Below are positions 17,901 through 26,501 of a stretch of DNA of 64,000 nucleotides, piece after piece (positions within the stretch are counted from its first letter, which is position 1; every line of letters begins with the position of its first letter). The DNA is from Rosistilla ulvae. GTDB taxonomy: Bacteria > Planctomycetota > Planctomycetia > Pirellulales > Pirellulaceae. The position numbers were made by a program, and so were the translations under genes. The notes under the pieces were generated by a model, which was given only the letters and a program-made list of their open reading frames with translations, made no database searches and was not told the DNA's origin. The stretch covers positions 3,411,798 to 3,475,797 of the forward strand of contig NZ_CP036261.1 in NCBI RefSeq assembly GCF_007741475.1, written 5' to 3'.

Positions 17901-19667
17901 GCGAATCATCGCCTGGGCCTGTTCCAGCAAGATCGCAGCCGAATTGACATTGGTGCCGCGCCATTGATCGATCGATCGATCGCTGTTGCCTGCCTTGCCC
18001 CACGCTCGGGCTGCGGCGACTCGGTACTGCATCACGGCGGGCATCTGATTGCTCGCCTGTTCAAATGCGGCGGCGGCGAGATCCCACGATTTGGCCTGTT
18101 CGTATGCCGAACCGAGCAGAGCTAATGCGCCAACGCGATCGTTGGCCGCTGCGGGGGCTTGGGAATCGACAGCCTTCTTCAGGTACGCGATCGCATTGAC
18201 TGTCTGTTTTTGTCGCAACGCCAATTGGCCGTTGAGATAGATCGCGACCCAACGAGCTGCATCGAGGGCGTTCTCGCGGTCTTTGCGTTGCCCGGCCGAG
18301 AGTGTGGTGCCAGTTGATCCCGATAACGCTAGGGTGAGCCGGTTGGTGATTGCGGCCAATTTGTCAACGGCTTGCTGTGCGTCGGCGACGGTGCCGGCGG
18401 CGACGCTGGTTCTCGCCTGGGCGACATGGAGGTCCAAAGATGCGTCTTCCAGTCGCTCGATTCCAGCGCTCCACAATTCCCACGCCTTCTCACGCTGCTG
18501 GGCATCCCAGAACAATTGGCCTCGCGTCAAATAGACAGCTTCGATCGCTTGAGGTGCGACGGGCAACGATTCCAATGCAATCAGAGCGTCCAGAGTTTCT
18601 GCGGCGCCCGATCGCGTTTCTGGGGTTGGATCGTCTCGCAGTTTGGCGGCTGCCGCTTGATAGACGATTTGGAAGTCCCAAAACGGATTGCGGGAAAGGT
18701 CGGATTGCGTCGGTTCATTCTCGTTTTCTGCCGCGAGCGACTTCAGGCGTTGCAACGCAGCATCGTCCGCTTCGGCCAACAGTTTCGCTGCCTGGTCGGG
18801 CTGCGTCGATTGCAGATGGCTGTAGACGGTCCAGATCGCGTGTCCATCGTCTCGCTTTTGGCTCAAATTGGCGAGGACTTCGTCGCCGATCTGCTTCGGC
18901 TTTTCGCTTCCGTCGGCTTCCGCAAACGCACCTTCGGGTTTGGTGGTGCATAGTTCCAGGAGAGCCGCAGCGAGCGAGATCTCGTCGCGGTTCGCTGTCC
19001 AAGCCGTATAGACGACCGAACCCAAAGGTTGTTGCGCGAGCCATTGCCAGAATCCGGTTTCGCGATTGAATTTATCCGGATCCAGTTTCACCTTGCCGGC
19101 TTGTCCTTGGGACAGCATCAACCGGGTTTGCGCCAGCCCGAGAAGCATCTCCGGATCATCCTGCGGCGCGGATAGTTCGATGATCCGATTTTGCGTCTCG
19201 TTGACATAACGCGGGCCATATTGCAACAGGCGAGCGATCAACTTCCGTTCCAAAACGGTCCGCTCTTCTCCCGGCGATTCGTCCAATGCGATGACAGCGC
19301 TTCGCAGATGGCGGATGGCGCGATCGTTGCGAGAACGGCGTTCGACGGGTTCCAGATCGTTCGAATCGGCTGATTTGTCGGCAGCGCGTGCCAGCTGGAT
19401 CGCAAGCTGCGTGTCGGACGGTTGAAGGATCCGCAACTGTTCGAGCCAACGGATTTGTTGGTCCCAATCCTGCGATTCGGCTGCCGTATCCGCTTTCGCT
19501 TGAATCGATTCGGACAGCTTGCTCGATCTCACCCAATAGATCCCGCCGCAGATCGCCGCGGCAACCGCAGCGACGACCAGGGTCTTTGCCAGAAATCGCA
19601 GATCTACTTCCCAACGAACACTTCGTTCGTTTCGTTTTTGAGTCGATTCGATGGTTGCGGAGTTCAT
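14952..19667 (-). CDS. Giant membrane-anchored TPR protein of the exopolysaccharide locus
   Basis: About 1,571 residues from the ATG at 19,667; the frame opens 14 codons earlier without support. One membrane segment (FLAKTLVVAAVAAAICGGIY) follows a short cytoplasmic tail. The remainder is helix-rich and built of tetratricopeptide-like units, for example LRILQPSDTQLAIQLARAA, LRLSQQRYAEAVALYERAEK and GRFGDALPRIRKAIDLYGRS near the end. Exosortase loci often carry a large TPR protein (the TIGR02917 type), thought to be a periplasmic scaffold. It is 51 bp downstream of the tyrosine kinase gene with no other gene between. No enzyme motif was seen. Confidence 0.87.
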   Translation of the reverse strand: MNSATIESTQKRNERSVRWEVDLRFLAKTLVVAAVAAAICGGIYWVRSSKLSESIQAKADTAAESQDWDQQIRWLEQLRILQPSDTQLAIQLARAADKSADSNDLEPVERRSRNDRAIRHLRSAVIALDESPGEERTVLERKLIARLLQYGPRYVNETQNRIIELSAPQDDPEMLLGLAQTRLMLSQGQAGKVKLDPDKFNRETGFWQWLAQQPLGSVVYTAWTANRDEISLAAALLELCTTKPEGAFAEADGSEKPKQIGDEVLANLSQKRDDGHAIWTVYSHLQSTQPDQAAKLLAEADDAALQRLKSLAAENENEPTQSDLSRNPFWDFQIVYQAAAAKLRDDPTPETRSGAAETLDALIALESLPVAPQAIEAVYLTRGQLFWDAQQREKAWELWSAGIERLEDASLDLHVAQARTSVAAGTVADAQQAVDKLAAITNRLTLALSGSTGTTLSAGQRKDRENALDAARWVAIYLNGQLALRQKQTVNAIAYLKKAVDSQAPAAANDRVGALALLGSAYEQAKSWDLAAAAFEQASNQMPAVMQYRVAAARAWGKAGNSDRSIDQWRGTNVNSAAILLEQAQAMIRQQTKRTASERDYGASMKTLEKAKLAINKMDDDQPEERRRLTVQMEILALAMPAAEDGSHKLEPQERLEQLLKQYPDSPELQSVAVISLASSNNLQQSRQHLDDLGRLAGEDSLLFCQTKASVLAMQGKAELAIETLTQHASKTPTDAVTCLTQGADIALSNSLQQRGFDLLRRVVAIAPTPDLIYRLHSLALSQPPSDTADATTETPSDDAQRSAEHWENMLRDDEGSSGAWWRLAVASRLLHEYDRAKPNDPQRDALLKQANQLQREIAVLRPRWALGISLEGLIAARNGETIRAIDALRRGIDGGDQRVSSLLLLVSQLTTANRIDEAEAAFQGFERLKKANSTVAQLAIAIAEMKGDFRQGLDLARASAERNPRETKTWLLLAQTASAAAKSTDEPQARKALIAEASEALDRALVESGDSSLAVYQLRVQFQNAFFGTPEVTRELQQAANSKITEPTRSLFVGLTYLKLNDLPAAFAALTKAYRIKPESPECLIALSDYYKAAKNDAKSIEMLETALQFRPDHVEVRNRLALAIALRDGGEVPWKRLDALLGSEQTLSAKNKLLHALILINRGDEQRQQQADKILRDVIRNDKDNHDDAVRMLAALERRRWAIATESGDTRQASRPFAESRRLYTILVRRTDPLPLDIYRFADLLLAAEQTSEIDALADQLDKMADGGAMALDIRLRLARHQGDEKKAAQLAASWTQQMIGSEGTPQASAWETAGRTLSRLGFHEQALDWLQQAFEEDPKYLRPYVIALARGRKFDIALDVCQTEFEKTMRGETLALIADLIVLSGNTVTVPIEIEGYLDDAIHRYKSVAPVMESVATLRLSQQRYAEAVALYERAEKLAPQNVRILNNLAMALSEVQGRFGDALPRIRKAIDLYGRSPELLDTLGLVLLRNDQIDEAVVTLREATGSSPEPHYRFHLVMALLRSGDRVAARAQWAQLDIRAIKSAVLTPAETRDLEAIQEEFGRRKAS

Positions 19668-19718
19668 ATTTAGTGATGGACGAGCGAGCAACGCTGGGGA
19701 TAACAACAACGCGATTGG

Positions 19719-21989
19719 TTAGGCGTTTTCGATCGTCTGCGGTTCAGGGCGAGCAGTGAAGTAGCGGTAATCGCCATACCGATAGGCATACTGGCTGCTG
19801 GGCACTCCGCTGAAGACGGTTCCGGCGACGTTGGCCCCTGAGGCTTCCAAGCGACGGCTACTCCGGACCACCGAATCGGTGCGGCTGACGTCACGCATCA
19901 CGCATACCAACGTCGCATCGGTTTCCGAGGCGATCGCCAACGTCTCCCCGGCCGCCAAGACGGGGGCGGTGTCGAAGATGACAAAGCTGTACTTTTCGAG
20001 TGCTTGATCCAAGAGATCGCGGATCGACGATGCGCTAACCAAACGATGCGGACTCTGATGCATCTTCCCGGCGGGTAGCACATGCACCAGTTCGCCGAGA
20101 CTTGTGTCGACTGCGTCTTTCAATTCGATATCGCCCGAGAGGACCTTCGACAAACCGGGGCCGAGATCGAGGCCAAAAATCGCGTGTTGGTCGGGGCTGC
20201 GAAGATCGCCATCGATCAGCAAAACGGTCTTCCCCGAGGCTTTGGCGACAGAGATCGCCAACTGGGATGCGACGCTACTTTTGCCTTCACCCGACATGCT
20301 GCTGGCGATCGTCAACGTGCGTACGCCGCTCGTCTCTTTCGACAGCAACAGATTGGCGCGCAGGGTATCGATGCTTTCCTCGAAGACGCGTCGTCCTTTG
20401 CGAGAACCGAACTTCGGCGGCAGCTTAGCCACCTCGCCCATGATCGGTGCCATCAGCTTGGATTCCAGTTTGGCCGAATCGCAGATCTTCTGCGATCGAA
20501 GTTCCCACAACAGGCCAAGGAAAAACGGAATCGCGAAGGCTCCCCCGGCAGCGACGATCATCTTTTTCGTCGGCATCGGTTCGACGGGGGCTAGCGGCGG
20601 AGTGGCCTCGGCAAGGGTGTGCAATCCGCTGCCGCGACGACGTTCGGTGCGAATTGCCGCCAATCTTTGATTCAGTTGGCCCAGGATCCCCGCGGCGATC
20701 TCACGATCTTCGGTCGCGAATCGCAGGTCCGCTGCTTTGCCGCCACGCTGTTCCAGACGCGATTTCTCGATATCGTATTCCTGTTGAATGATCGCGCGTC
20801 GCGCTTTCAGATCGACGAGCTGTTGATTGATCGATTCGCGTTGTGCAAACGAGGCCGCTTTTCTCTCGGCAAGGCTTTCCTTATAGGTTCGCTCGGCGGT
20901 CCGGCGCAATCGTTCGGTGATCGCTTCGGGGGCGCGCTGGCGCGCCGCAGCCACGGCGTTGTCGAGTTCGCGTTGTTGTTCCGCCGCTTTCTCTTTCAGC
21001 TCTTTGTGATACTCCTGTCGCAGCGGTGCCAGGCCGCGATCCTCGAGGTTCCGGACCCGTGATTCCCGTTCGGCGAGCAACTTTCGGTTCGTGACGACGC
21101 TTGGATCGGCCTCTACATACTGGTCGATCTCTTCGGGATAGGGCGTCCGAACCTTCGACCGATCCAGATCGGTGTTTGCCGATTCTTCCCCCATCGCCGC
21201 GTTCATCGCGACTTTTGCTTCGAGAATCGATTCTTCGACGATCATGTTTGAAAGGTCGGTTCGAAGCCCCGCGAGGACCGAGAGATCGTTTTCGAGTCCT
21301 TCCACGCGATGGGTGGGATCGTATCCGATCACCACCTTGCTTAGATCTCGCACTCGTTCACCATGTACATGGACTTCGTTTTTCCATTGATCGATCGACG
21401 GCGTCAGCCAACTCTCCAAATTCGAAACGCGATCGTTGTCCAAGCGGTCGCGAATCGAAAGGAAGGAGTGGGTGATTTTGTTGCAGATCGTCGCGGCGGC
21501 GACGGGATCTTCATGTTCGAATTGAATCGACAACAACGTGGAAGAGCCAGCATTCGACAAGCCGACGCTACTGCGCAGTTGCCCGACGTTCAACGGTGTC
21601 TCCGATCCATAAAATGCTTGAACCTCGGGGTCGTTTTTGACTTCTTCGAGCACCAGTGCGTTGAGCACCAACGGACGTTCGCTGGCGACAAGGTTTCGCG
21701 GCGTTGGCATGATGCCTTTAAACACAACAAAATCTTGATTGACTTCCAGTAGATGCGACGCTTTGTAGACCGGCACAAATCCGCTGAAGACAGCAAACGC
21801 CGCCGCGGCGGCAAGCGCGAGTCCGATCGGGGTGGCCCAGATCCAACAATGCCGGATGGTGACCCACAGCAACTTGGGATCGAGATCGGTCGATCCGCTC
21901 GGTGCACCGTGAGCTGCGCGGACCGGCGGCCGAGCATGGTTACGGAATTGCGAAGCCGCCTGAGGCGATGAAGTGGGCGTTTTTTGCAT
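19719..21989 (-). CDS. Wzz/BY-type tyrosine kinase (polysaccharide co-polymerase)
   Basis: A 756-residue fusion of a Wzz chain-length domain and a bacterial tyrosine kinase. Two membrane segments (near residues 45-65 and again before WELRSQK) enclose a long periplasmic coiled coil with many Glu, Arg and Gln residues. The kinase has Walker A SMSGEGKSS, Walker A' VLLIDGDLRSPDQH and Walker B FVIFDTAPVL. The C-terminus has a tyrosine cluster (QYAYRYGDYRYF) for autophosphorylation. It would control chain length by cycling phosphorylation. The ATG at 21,989 is preceded by AGGA at 8-9 bases, so the longer frame was discarded. It is encoded upstream of the giant TPR protein. Confidence 0.93.
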   Translation of the reverse strand: MQKTPTSSPQAASQFRNHARPPVRAAHGAPSGSTDLDPKLLWVTIRHCWIWATPIGLALAAAAAFAVFSGFVPVYKASHLLEVNQDFVVFKGIMPTPRNLVASERPLVLNALVLEEVKNDPEVQAFYGSETPLNVGQLRSSVGLSNAGSSTLLSIQFEHEDPVAAATICNKITHSFLSIRDRLDNDRVSNLESWLTPSIDQWKNEVHVHGERVRDLSKVVIGYDPTHRVEGLENDLSVLAGLRTDLSNMIVEESILEAKVAMNAAMGEESANTDLDRSKVRTPYPEEIDQYVEADPSVVTNRKLLAERESRVRNLEDRGLAPLRQEYHKELKEKAAEQQRELDNAVAAARQRAPEAITERLRRTAERTYKESLAERKAASFAQRESINQQLVDLKARRAIIQQEYDIEKSRLEQRGGKAADLRFATEDREIAAGILGQLNQRLAAIRTERRRGSGLHTLAEATPPLAPVEPMPTKKMIVAAGGAFAIPFFLGLLWELRSQKICDSAKLESKLMAPIMGEVAKLPPKFGSRKGRRVFEESIDTLRANLLLSKETSGVRTLTIASSMSGEGKSSVASQLAISVAKASGKTVLLIDGDLRSPDQHAIFGLDLGPGLSKVLSGDIELKDAVDTSLGELVHVLPAGKMHQSPHRLVSASSIRDLLDQALEKYSFVIFDTAPVLAAGETLAIASETDATLVCVMRDVSRTDSVVRSSRRLEASGANVAGTVFSGVPSSQYAYRYGDYRYFTARPEPQTIENA

Positions 21990-22238
21990 TGTCAATTTCC
22001 TACGACGAAACGCTACGAAAGCCAGATTTGGAAGAGAAGATGTTCGATCGATGCCGCACGCGACAATCGAGCACTGCCGGTCGTCGCTGCGAACGCTCGC
22101 CATGCCGAAACCGGAGTTTGCGGGCCAGCGAGCAACGGCGTCGATCTTTGATGGAAGGTGGTGATGCGGAACGCTGCAGCCAAGTGAGCTCGAGCGGATT
22201 GGTAGTCTTGTGCGGTGGAATGCGTGGTGCGCATCGCT

Positions 22239-23465
22239 CTAGACACTCTGAACCGTTTTCTGCAGACGTTCGGATGGATTGTAGACCTCGACGGGACGAT
22301 ACAACCGCTGCCAGTAGACGTTGACCAGCCACATCAAAAGTGCGGCGGCCGGGATCATCAGGTAGCCCATCGAATCGTGGATCGTTTTGTGCGCCGCGGG
22401 GGATTCAAACCACTGGTAGAGAATACAAGTGATCGTGATCCGCAACGCGTTCACCAAGATCGCCATCGGGGCGGCGGCCAACATCAGGACAACACGATCG
22501 ATCCAGCTGCGGTTGGCGGTTACGGCCCAGAAGTACGCGATCGCAAAGACGCCGACAAAAATTCGTAGTCCCGAGCAAGCTTGTTCAATCATAAAATGCG
22601 ATTCGCCGATCCAAAGCGTATGTCCTTCGGCGATCGCCGGCTGTCCAAGGATCCGCAACATTGTCGTACTCAATAGGGTTGCCATCCCCTGCAGCTTCCA
22701 ACTGAGCATCGTTTCGGCTCGGTAGGGAAGCGGTACCAAAACGACAAGGAACAGGATTGCGGGAGCGGCCCAACGCGTCGCCTGCCATCCGAACAGCAAC
22801 CAAACGACGCCGGCCACCATCGGGACAAGCGACCAACCATCCATGAAGTCCATATAGGCCAATCGCCCGGCGACACGCATTGCGATCGCGATCCCCAGCA
22901 GCCACAGACCGCGCCAATCGACCCCGCGGCGGATCCCGGGGAAGCTTTCCCAACGAAGCCACAACAACACGATTGCGAGCGGAACACCTAGGTAACCATG
23001 GGAATAATCTGCCTCATTACGCCATGTCTGTTCCAGCCATAGGAACGTTGGGTAATAGGCAAATCCGAGTCCCGCGATCAGGGCCAGTGTCCAAGCCCAC
23101 AACACACGGGAATTCCATGTGGGGGGCGTGGTGATTTGTGTCGCCGCATCTCCTTTGACTCGTTGCCTGCGACCGGAACCCTGCTTGACGGAGTGGCGTT
23201 TCCCTTTGGCTGCGGGGGTTGTGCCCGATGGTTGGGGCGACTTGGATTGCGGGTGGTTGCGCGACAGGGTTGATCTGTCGATCCTCGTGACGGCGCGGCG
23301 TTTATTTCTGCCCAAAAAAACGTCCAAGTGCTGTAAGGCGTTTGGTAGAAGTAGTTTACGCGATCCGATGCGTTGGCTGTCGGCGCAGACTTCGTGCTCG
23401 TGGGTGACCGGCTTTGTCCGGTCACTTAGCTTGGATTTCAACCGCGGCAGCCTTGCGTTCAACAC
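22239..23465 (-). CDS. Exosortase (planctomycete type)
   Basis: An integral membrane cysteine peptidase-like sorting enzyme. After a basic, low-complexity N-terminal tail of about 115 residues there are eight or so membrane segments. The catalytic triad is visible: Cys in EQACSGLR, Arg in VNALRITIT and His in IHDSMGYLM. Family members cleave and anchor proteins with a C-terminal sorting tripartite signal and usually sit in exopolysaccharide loci. The frame starts with GTG, and the N-terminal tail may be over-extended, but no better start is seen. It may belong to the planctomycete exosortase U group; that subfamily label is inference. No obvious sorting substrate is in this window. Confidence 0.9.
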   Translation of the reverse strand: MLNARLPRLKSKLSDRTKPVTHEHEVCADSQRIGSRKLLLPNALQHLDVFLGRNKRRAVTRIDRSTLSRNHPQSKSPQPSGTTPAAKGKRHSVKQGSGRRQRVKGDAATQITTPPTWNSRVLWAWTLALIAGLGFAYYPTFLWLEQTWRNEADYSHGYLGVPLAIVLLWLRWESFPGIRRGVDWRGLWLLGIAIAMRVAGRLAYMDFMDGWSLVPMVAGVVWLLFGWQATRWAAPAILFLVVLVPLPYRAETMLSWKLQGMATLLSTTMLRILGQPAIAEGHTLWIGESHFMIEQACSGLRIFVGVFAIAYFWAVTANRSWIDRVVLMLAAAPMAILVNALRITITCILYQWFESPAAHKTIHDSMGYLMIPAAALLMWLVNVYWQRLYRPVEVYNPSERLQKTVQSV

Positions 23466-24108
23466 ATGAACGAACGGCTGGCGGGAGTCTGCGGGAGATC
23501 GTGATTCGCCATCGTCTGCGAATCCACCCCAGGAAGGTGCCCCAGCAGTGGCCCGACGTCCGGGGGATGTCGTGCTCTGCCCGAGTAGGTATGCTAGACA
23601 GTACCTGTGGGGGCGTCAACGAACTGGAAGTCGGAATTCAACCTTTATTCCACAACCTCCATACGACCGGCAATGCAATCTGCTTAGGGGGGCTTTGTTT
23701 CCCGCAAAGTTTTCGTGCTCGCATGGCCGGTTCGGAGTGCAGTTGTTGGGTTGCTGACGTCGGTCCACAGGGCCGATCCCCATTTCATTTAGAACTGCCA
23801 ACCATCCCGCGATTGCGTCGATTTGGATTGGACAACCGAACCATCCCGGTTGACGGTGGATGGGACTTCACGGGATTACGGCTGCTAGCCCAGCGGGCCG
23901 TTGGAGCGAAATTTTTCGGACGCTACGTCGAACAACCCTCGCGGTCGCGAACCCATTGAAAGAGAATGCCCGCCGATGAATTGCGTGGATTGGACTATCG
24001 AGACAGCCACACCGGAACCCCACCGATCGCACTGCGCTGCAATCGGTGAACGGGTAACCAATCGATCGGTAGTCGATCGAGCCGGTGGGAGTTAAGGTGG
24101 GCCGAGCC
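23466..24108. other. Divergent intergenic region, exosortase and O-antigen ligase arms
   Basis: These 643 bases separate two divergently transcribed arms of the exopolysaccharide locus and should hold both promoters. No consensus promoter stands out. A 27-codon frame at 23,965-24,048 begins MPADELRGLDYRDSHTG behind an AAGAGA, but is too short to call. Confidence 0.5.
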
Positions 24109-26373
24109 ATGGGAAACATCGATTGGAGAGAAGCCGTCCGGGGGGTGGTGGCATTGGGCCTTGTGGGGACCATCGTCGGTTCGGCTTGGGCGCACGGTGG
24201 TGGTTATCTGAGTACGCAGTTTCATGTCGGCATCGCGATCTTAGCGCTCGCGCCGTTGGGCATCTTCTTGTCGATCGGCCGGCGTGAGCGCAAACGAACA
24301 AACTGGATAGTCGTTGCCGCAGCCTTTGTTTGGATTGTCGGTTTAGCGCAAACGATTCCGTTGCCACAATCGTTCATCGTTTGGGTGGCGCCAGCGGCGG
24401 CTGAAGTCGGTCGCGTGTGGTTGCCGGAGGCTATTGTTGCTGAGGCTGGCATTGTCAAAAGCCAGTCCACAGTCAGCGTTGCATCCACTTACACAAAAAC
24501 TGCCTTGGCGGTTCCCGCGACGTTTGGCATCGCATGTTGGTTGGCATCGCTTGTCTTTTCCGACCGGCGTTGGGGGAAAGTCTTTCTAGCGGTGATCGCG
24601 ATCGCGGGAGGTGCGTTTTCGTTCTTTGGATTGGCGGATGCGATTCGATTGGGGCGCGACGAAGCTGTCGAACTTCGTCAACGTTTGATCATTTCACCGG
24701 TTGGTGCCGACGATCCGTTTGGTCCGTTCGTCAACAACAACAATGCCGCTGGATATTCAAACATCGCGATCGGCTGCACCATCGGCTTGCTGGCGCTGAA
24801 CCGCCGGCGTTTGCGGCCGCATGCTTCCGCGTCCCATGCGGCGGCGCCGCCAGATCGGCAGGCTGTCGTCGATCGATCCGGGGCACGGGACGACCGACGT
24901 TTTGTCTTTCTCCTGTTGGCGATCATTCTGCTGTTAAACATCGCCGGTGTGATGGGCAGCGCATCGCGCGGTGGTTTCCTGGGGGTGCTGGCCGGTGGGG
25001 TTGCGGTGTTTGCATCACGCCCGCGATGGACATCGCGAGGGCGCACGATGTTGCTTGTCGCCGTTGTACTGGCGGCTTCGCTGGGGTTGCTTGAAGTTTT
25101 GGGGCTGCGAGCGATGTTCGCCGCTCGCCTGGAAACGCTGTACCAAGGAACGGCTTGGGAAGACCCACGGATGGATCACTGGAGCGACGCGTTCAGCGCG
25201 ATCGGGTTCTTCTTTCCTCTCGGTGCGGGGTTGGGAACCTATCGCTTTGCGTACCTTCCATTTCAACAATCGGGCGGCCCGAGATGGTTCGTCAATGCCG
25301 ACGGGATGCCGATCGAATGGTTGCTGGAAGGTGGGATTTGGTTGTTGCCGATCATCGTCGGGTGTCTGTTGTGGTTGTTGAATAGATGCTGGCAATTACG
25401 GGCCCAAATCGAAGAGATCGAATCGGACGAGACGAACTTTGCCGATGCGTTATTGACTGCTGCACGGTTCGTCTTTCCGGCGATGTTTGTCAGCCAGTGC
25501 TTTGATTATGGAATCTTGCTGCCATCGTTGCTTCTTAGTGTTGCGTGTATCAGTGGGGCTCTGATTGGGATGGGGAATCGTGTCGCGGAGACGCATTGTC
25601 CGCCCGATCTGGCGACTACTGCGGATTGTCCTGGGACAATATCCGAATCAATTGACACCGGCCGTCGACAATCAGAAACGGGCTTCGTGAAGGCTACCAT
25701 CCCGTTGATTCGCGGTGGGACGTCGTTGCTTGAACCGCTCGCATTGATGGCTCTATTGGTTGGGCTGTGGTTTGCGAACGGCGCGTTGTCGCGCGGAAGC
25801 GTGGTGCAACAGATCCACCTGCAGCGCAACGCTTATCGGAATCATTCCCCGCTGGATTTTCCACAGCTTGCGGCGAAGATCGCTGCTGTCGAACGCGTCT
25901 CGATGGAAGCCCCCGATCATTCCGAAGCCCATCTGTTGTTGGCCCGATTGCTGATCGATCAACAGCGACAACTTGGCGCAAGATATCTAGTCGACAACAA
26001 CGTGGTGGGGGCGGACAAGGTGAACCGCTGGGTCTCGCCACGAACCGTGCGGCGAGCGTTCTACACGCGGGCATCGGATCCGGCAAACTCCTTGCACGAT
26101 TTATTAATGCCAACTCAAGCGTTGTCGCAGTGGGAACTGGCCCGACAGCACGCGATCGCCGCGCTGTCGCTTTGTCCTCTGGACGACCGTCCGCGGCTAC
26201 TTTTGATCGAACTGGACATGTTGAGCGTCGATCCCCAGCAGACCACGCCGGTATTGATCCAACAGGTTCGGATGCTACGGAGCCGGACACCGAGTGTGCT
26301 GCAACACGTCGACCGACTTGAAACCGTTCGTGTCGTGCCTCCCCATGGTGCGTCGGACACCGGCATCGAATGA
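24109..26373 (+). CDS. O-antigen ligase/polymerase-like membrane protein (Wzy_C family)
   Basis: About 754 residues with 10 or more membrane segments in the first 500, then a soluble C-terminal domain of some 190 residues. The pattern of the Wzy/WaaL family is seen: a large periplasmic loop containing FVNNNNAAGYSNIAIGC, and GSASRGGFLGVLAGGVAVF, then LGAGLGTYRFAYLPFQQSGG with the conserved Gly-Thr-Tyr. It would polymerise or ligate glycan units in the periplasm. The C-terminal part (SEAHLLLARLLIDQQR) looks TPR-like. The ATG at 24,109 has a purine stretch upstream; a GTG at 24,085 is an alternative start. Polymerase or ligase cannot be decided from sequence. Confidence 0.87.
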   Translation: MGNIDWREAVRGVVALGLVGTIVGSAWAHGGGYLSTQFHVGIAILALAPLGIFLSIGRRERKRTNWIVVAAAFVWIVGLAQTIPLPQSFIVWVAPAAAEVGRVWLPEAIVAEAGIVKSQSTVSVASTYTKTALAVPATFGIACWLASLVFSDRRWGKVFLAVIAIAGGAFSFFGLADAIRLGRDEAVELRQRLIISPVGADDPFGPFVNNNNAAGYSNIAIGCTIGLLALNRRRLRPHASASHAAAPPDRQAVVDRSGARDDRRFVFLLLAIILLLNIAGVMGSASRGGFLGVLAGGVAVFASRPRWTSRGRTMLLVAVVLAASLGLLEVLGLRAMFAARLETLYQGTAWEDPRMDHWSDAFSAIGFFFPLGAGLGTYRFAYLPFQQSGGPRWFVNADGMPIEWLLEGGIWLLPIIVGCLLWLLNRCWQLRAQIEEIESDETNFADALLTAARFVFPAMFVSQCFDYGILLPSLLLSVACISGALIGMGNRVAETHCPPDLATTADCPGTISESIDTGRRQSETGFVKATIPLIRGGTSLLEPLALMALLVGLWFANGALSRGSVVQQIHLQRNAYRNHSPLDFPQLAAKIAAVERVSMEAPDHSEAHLLLARLLIDQQRQLGARYLVDNNVVGADKVNRWVSPRTVRRAFYTRASDPANSLHDLLMPTQALSQWELARQHAIAALSLCPLDDRPRLLLIELDMLSVDPQQTTPVLIQQVRMLRSRTPSVLQHVDRLETVRVVPPHGASDTGIE

Positions 26374-26501
26374 GCGGACGCTGGCGATGACGATTCTCGA
26401 ATACATCCGATTTTTAGACGCGTGCTCCGCTGGCGGTCGCGTTTAAATTGGTCAGAACGATCACGCTTCATTTGTAAATGGGACAGCTTGAGGAACGATC
26501 T

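Noticed and set aside
23414-23959. A 181-codon plus-strand frame in the divergent gap
   Set aside because: No ribosome-binding site, no similarity, and it overlaps the exosortase 5' end.
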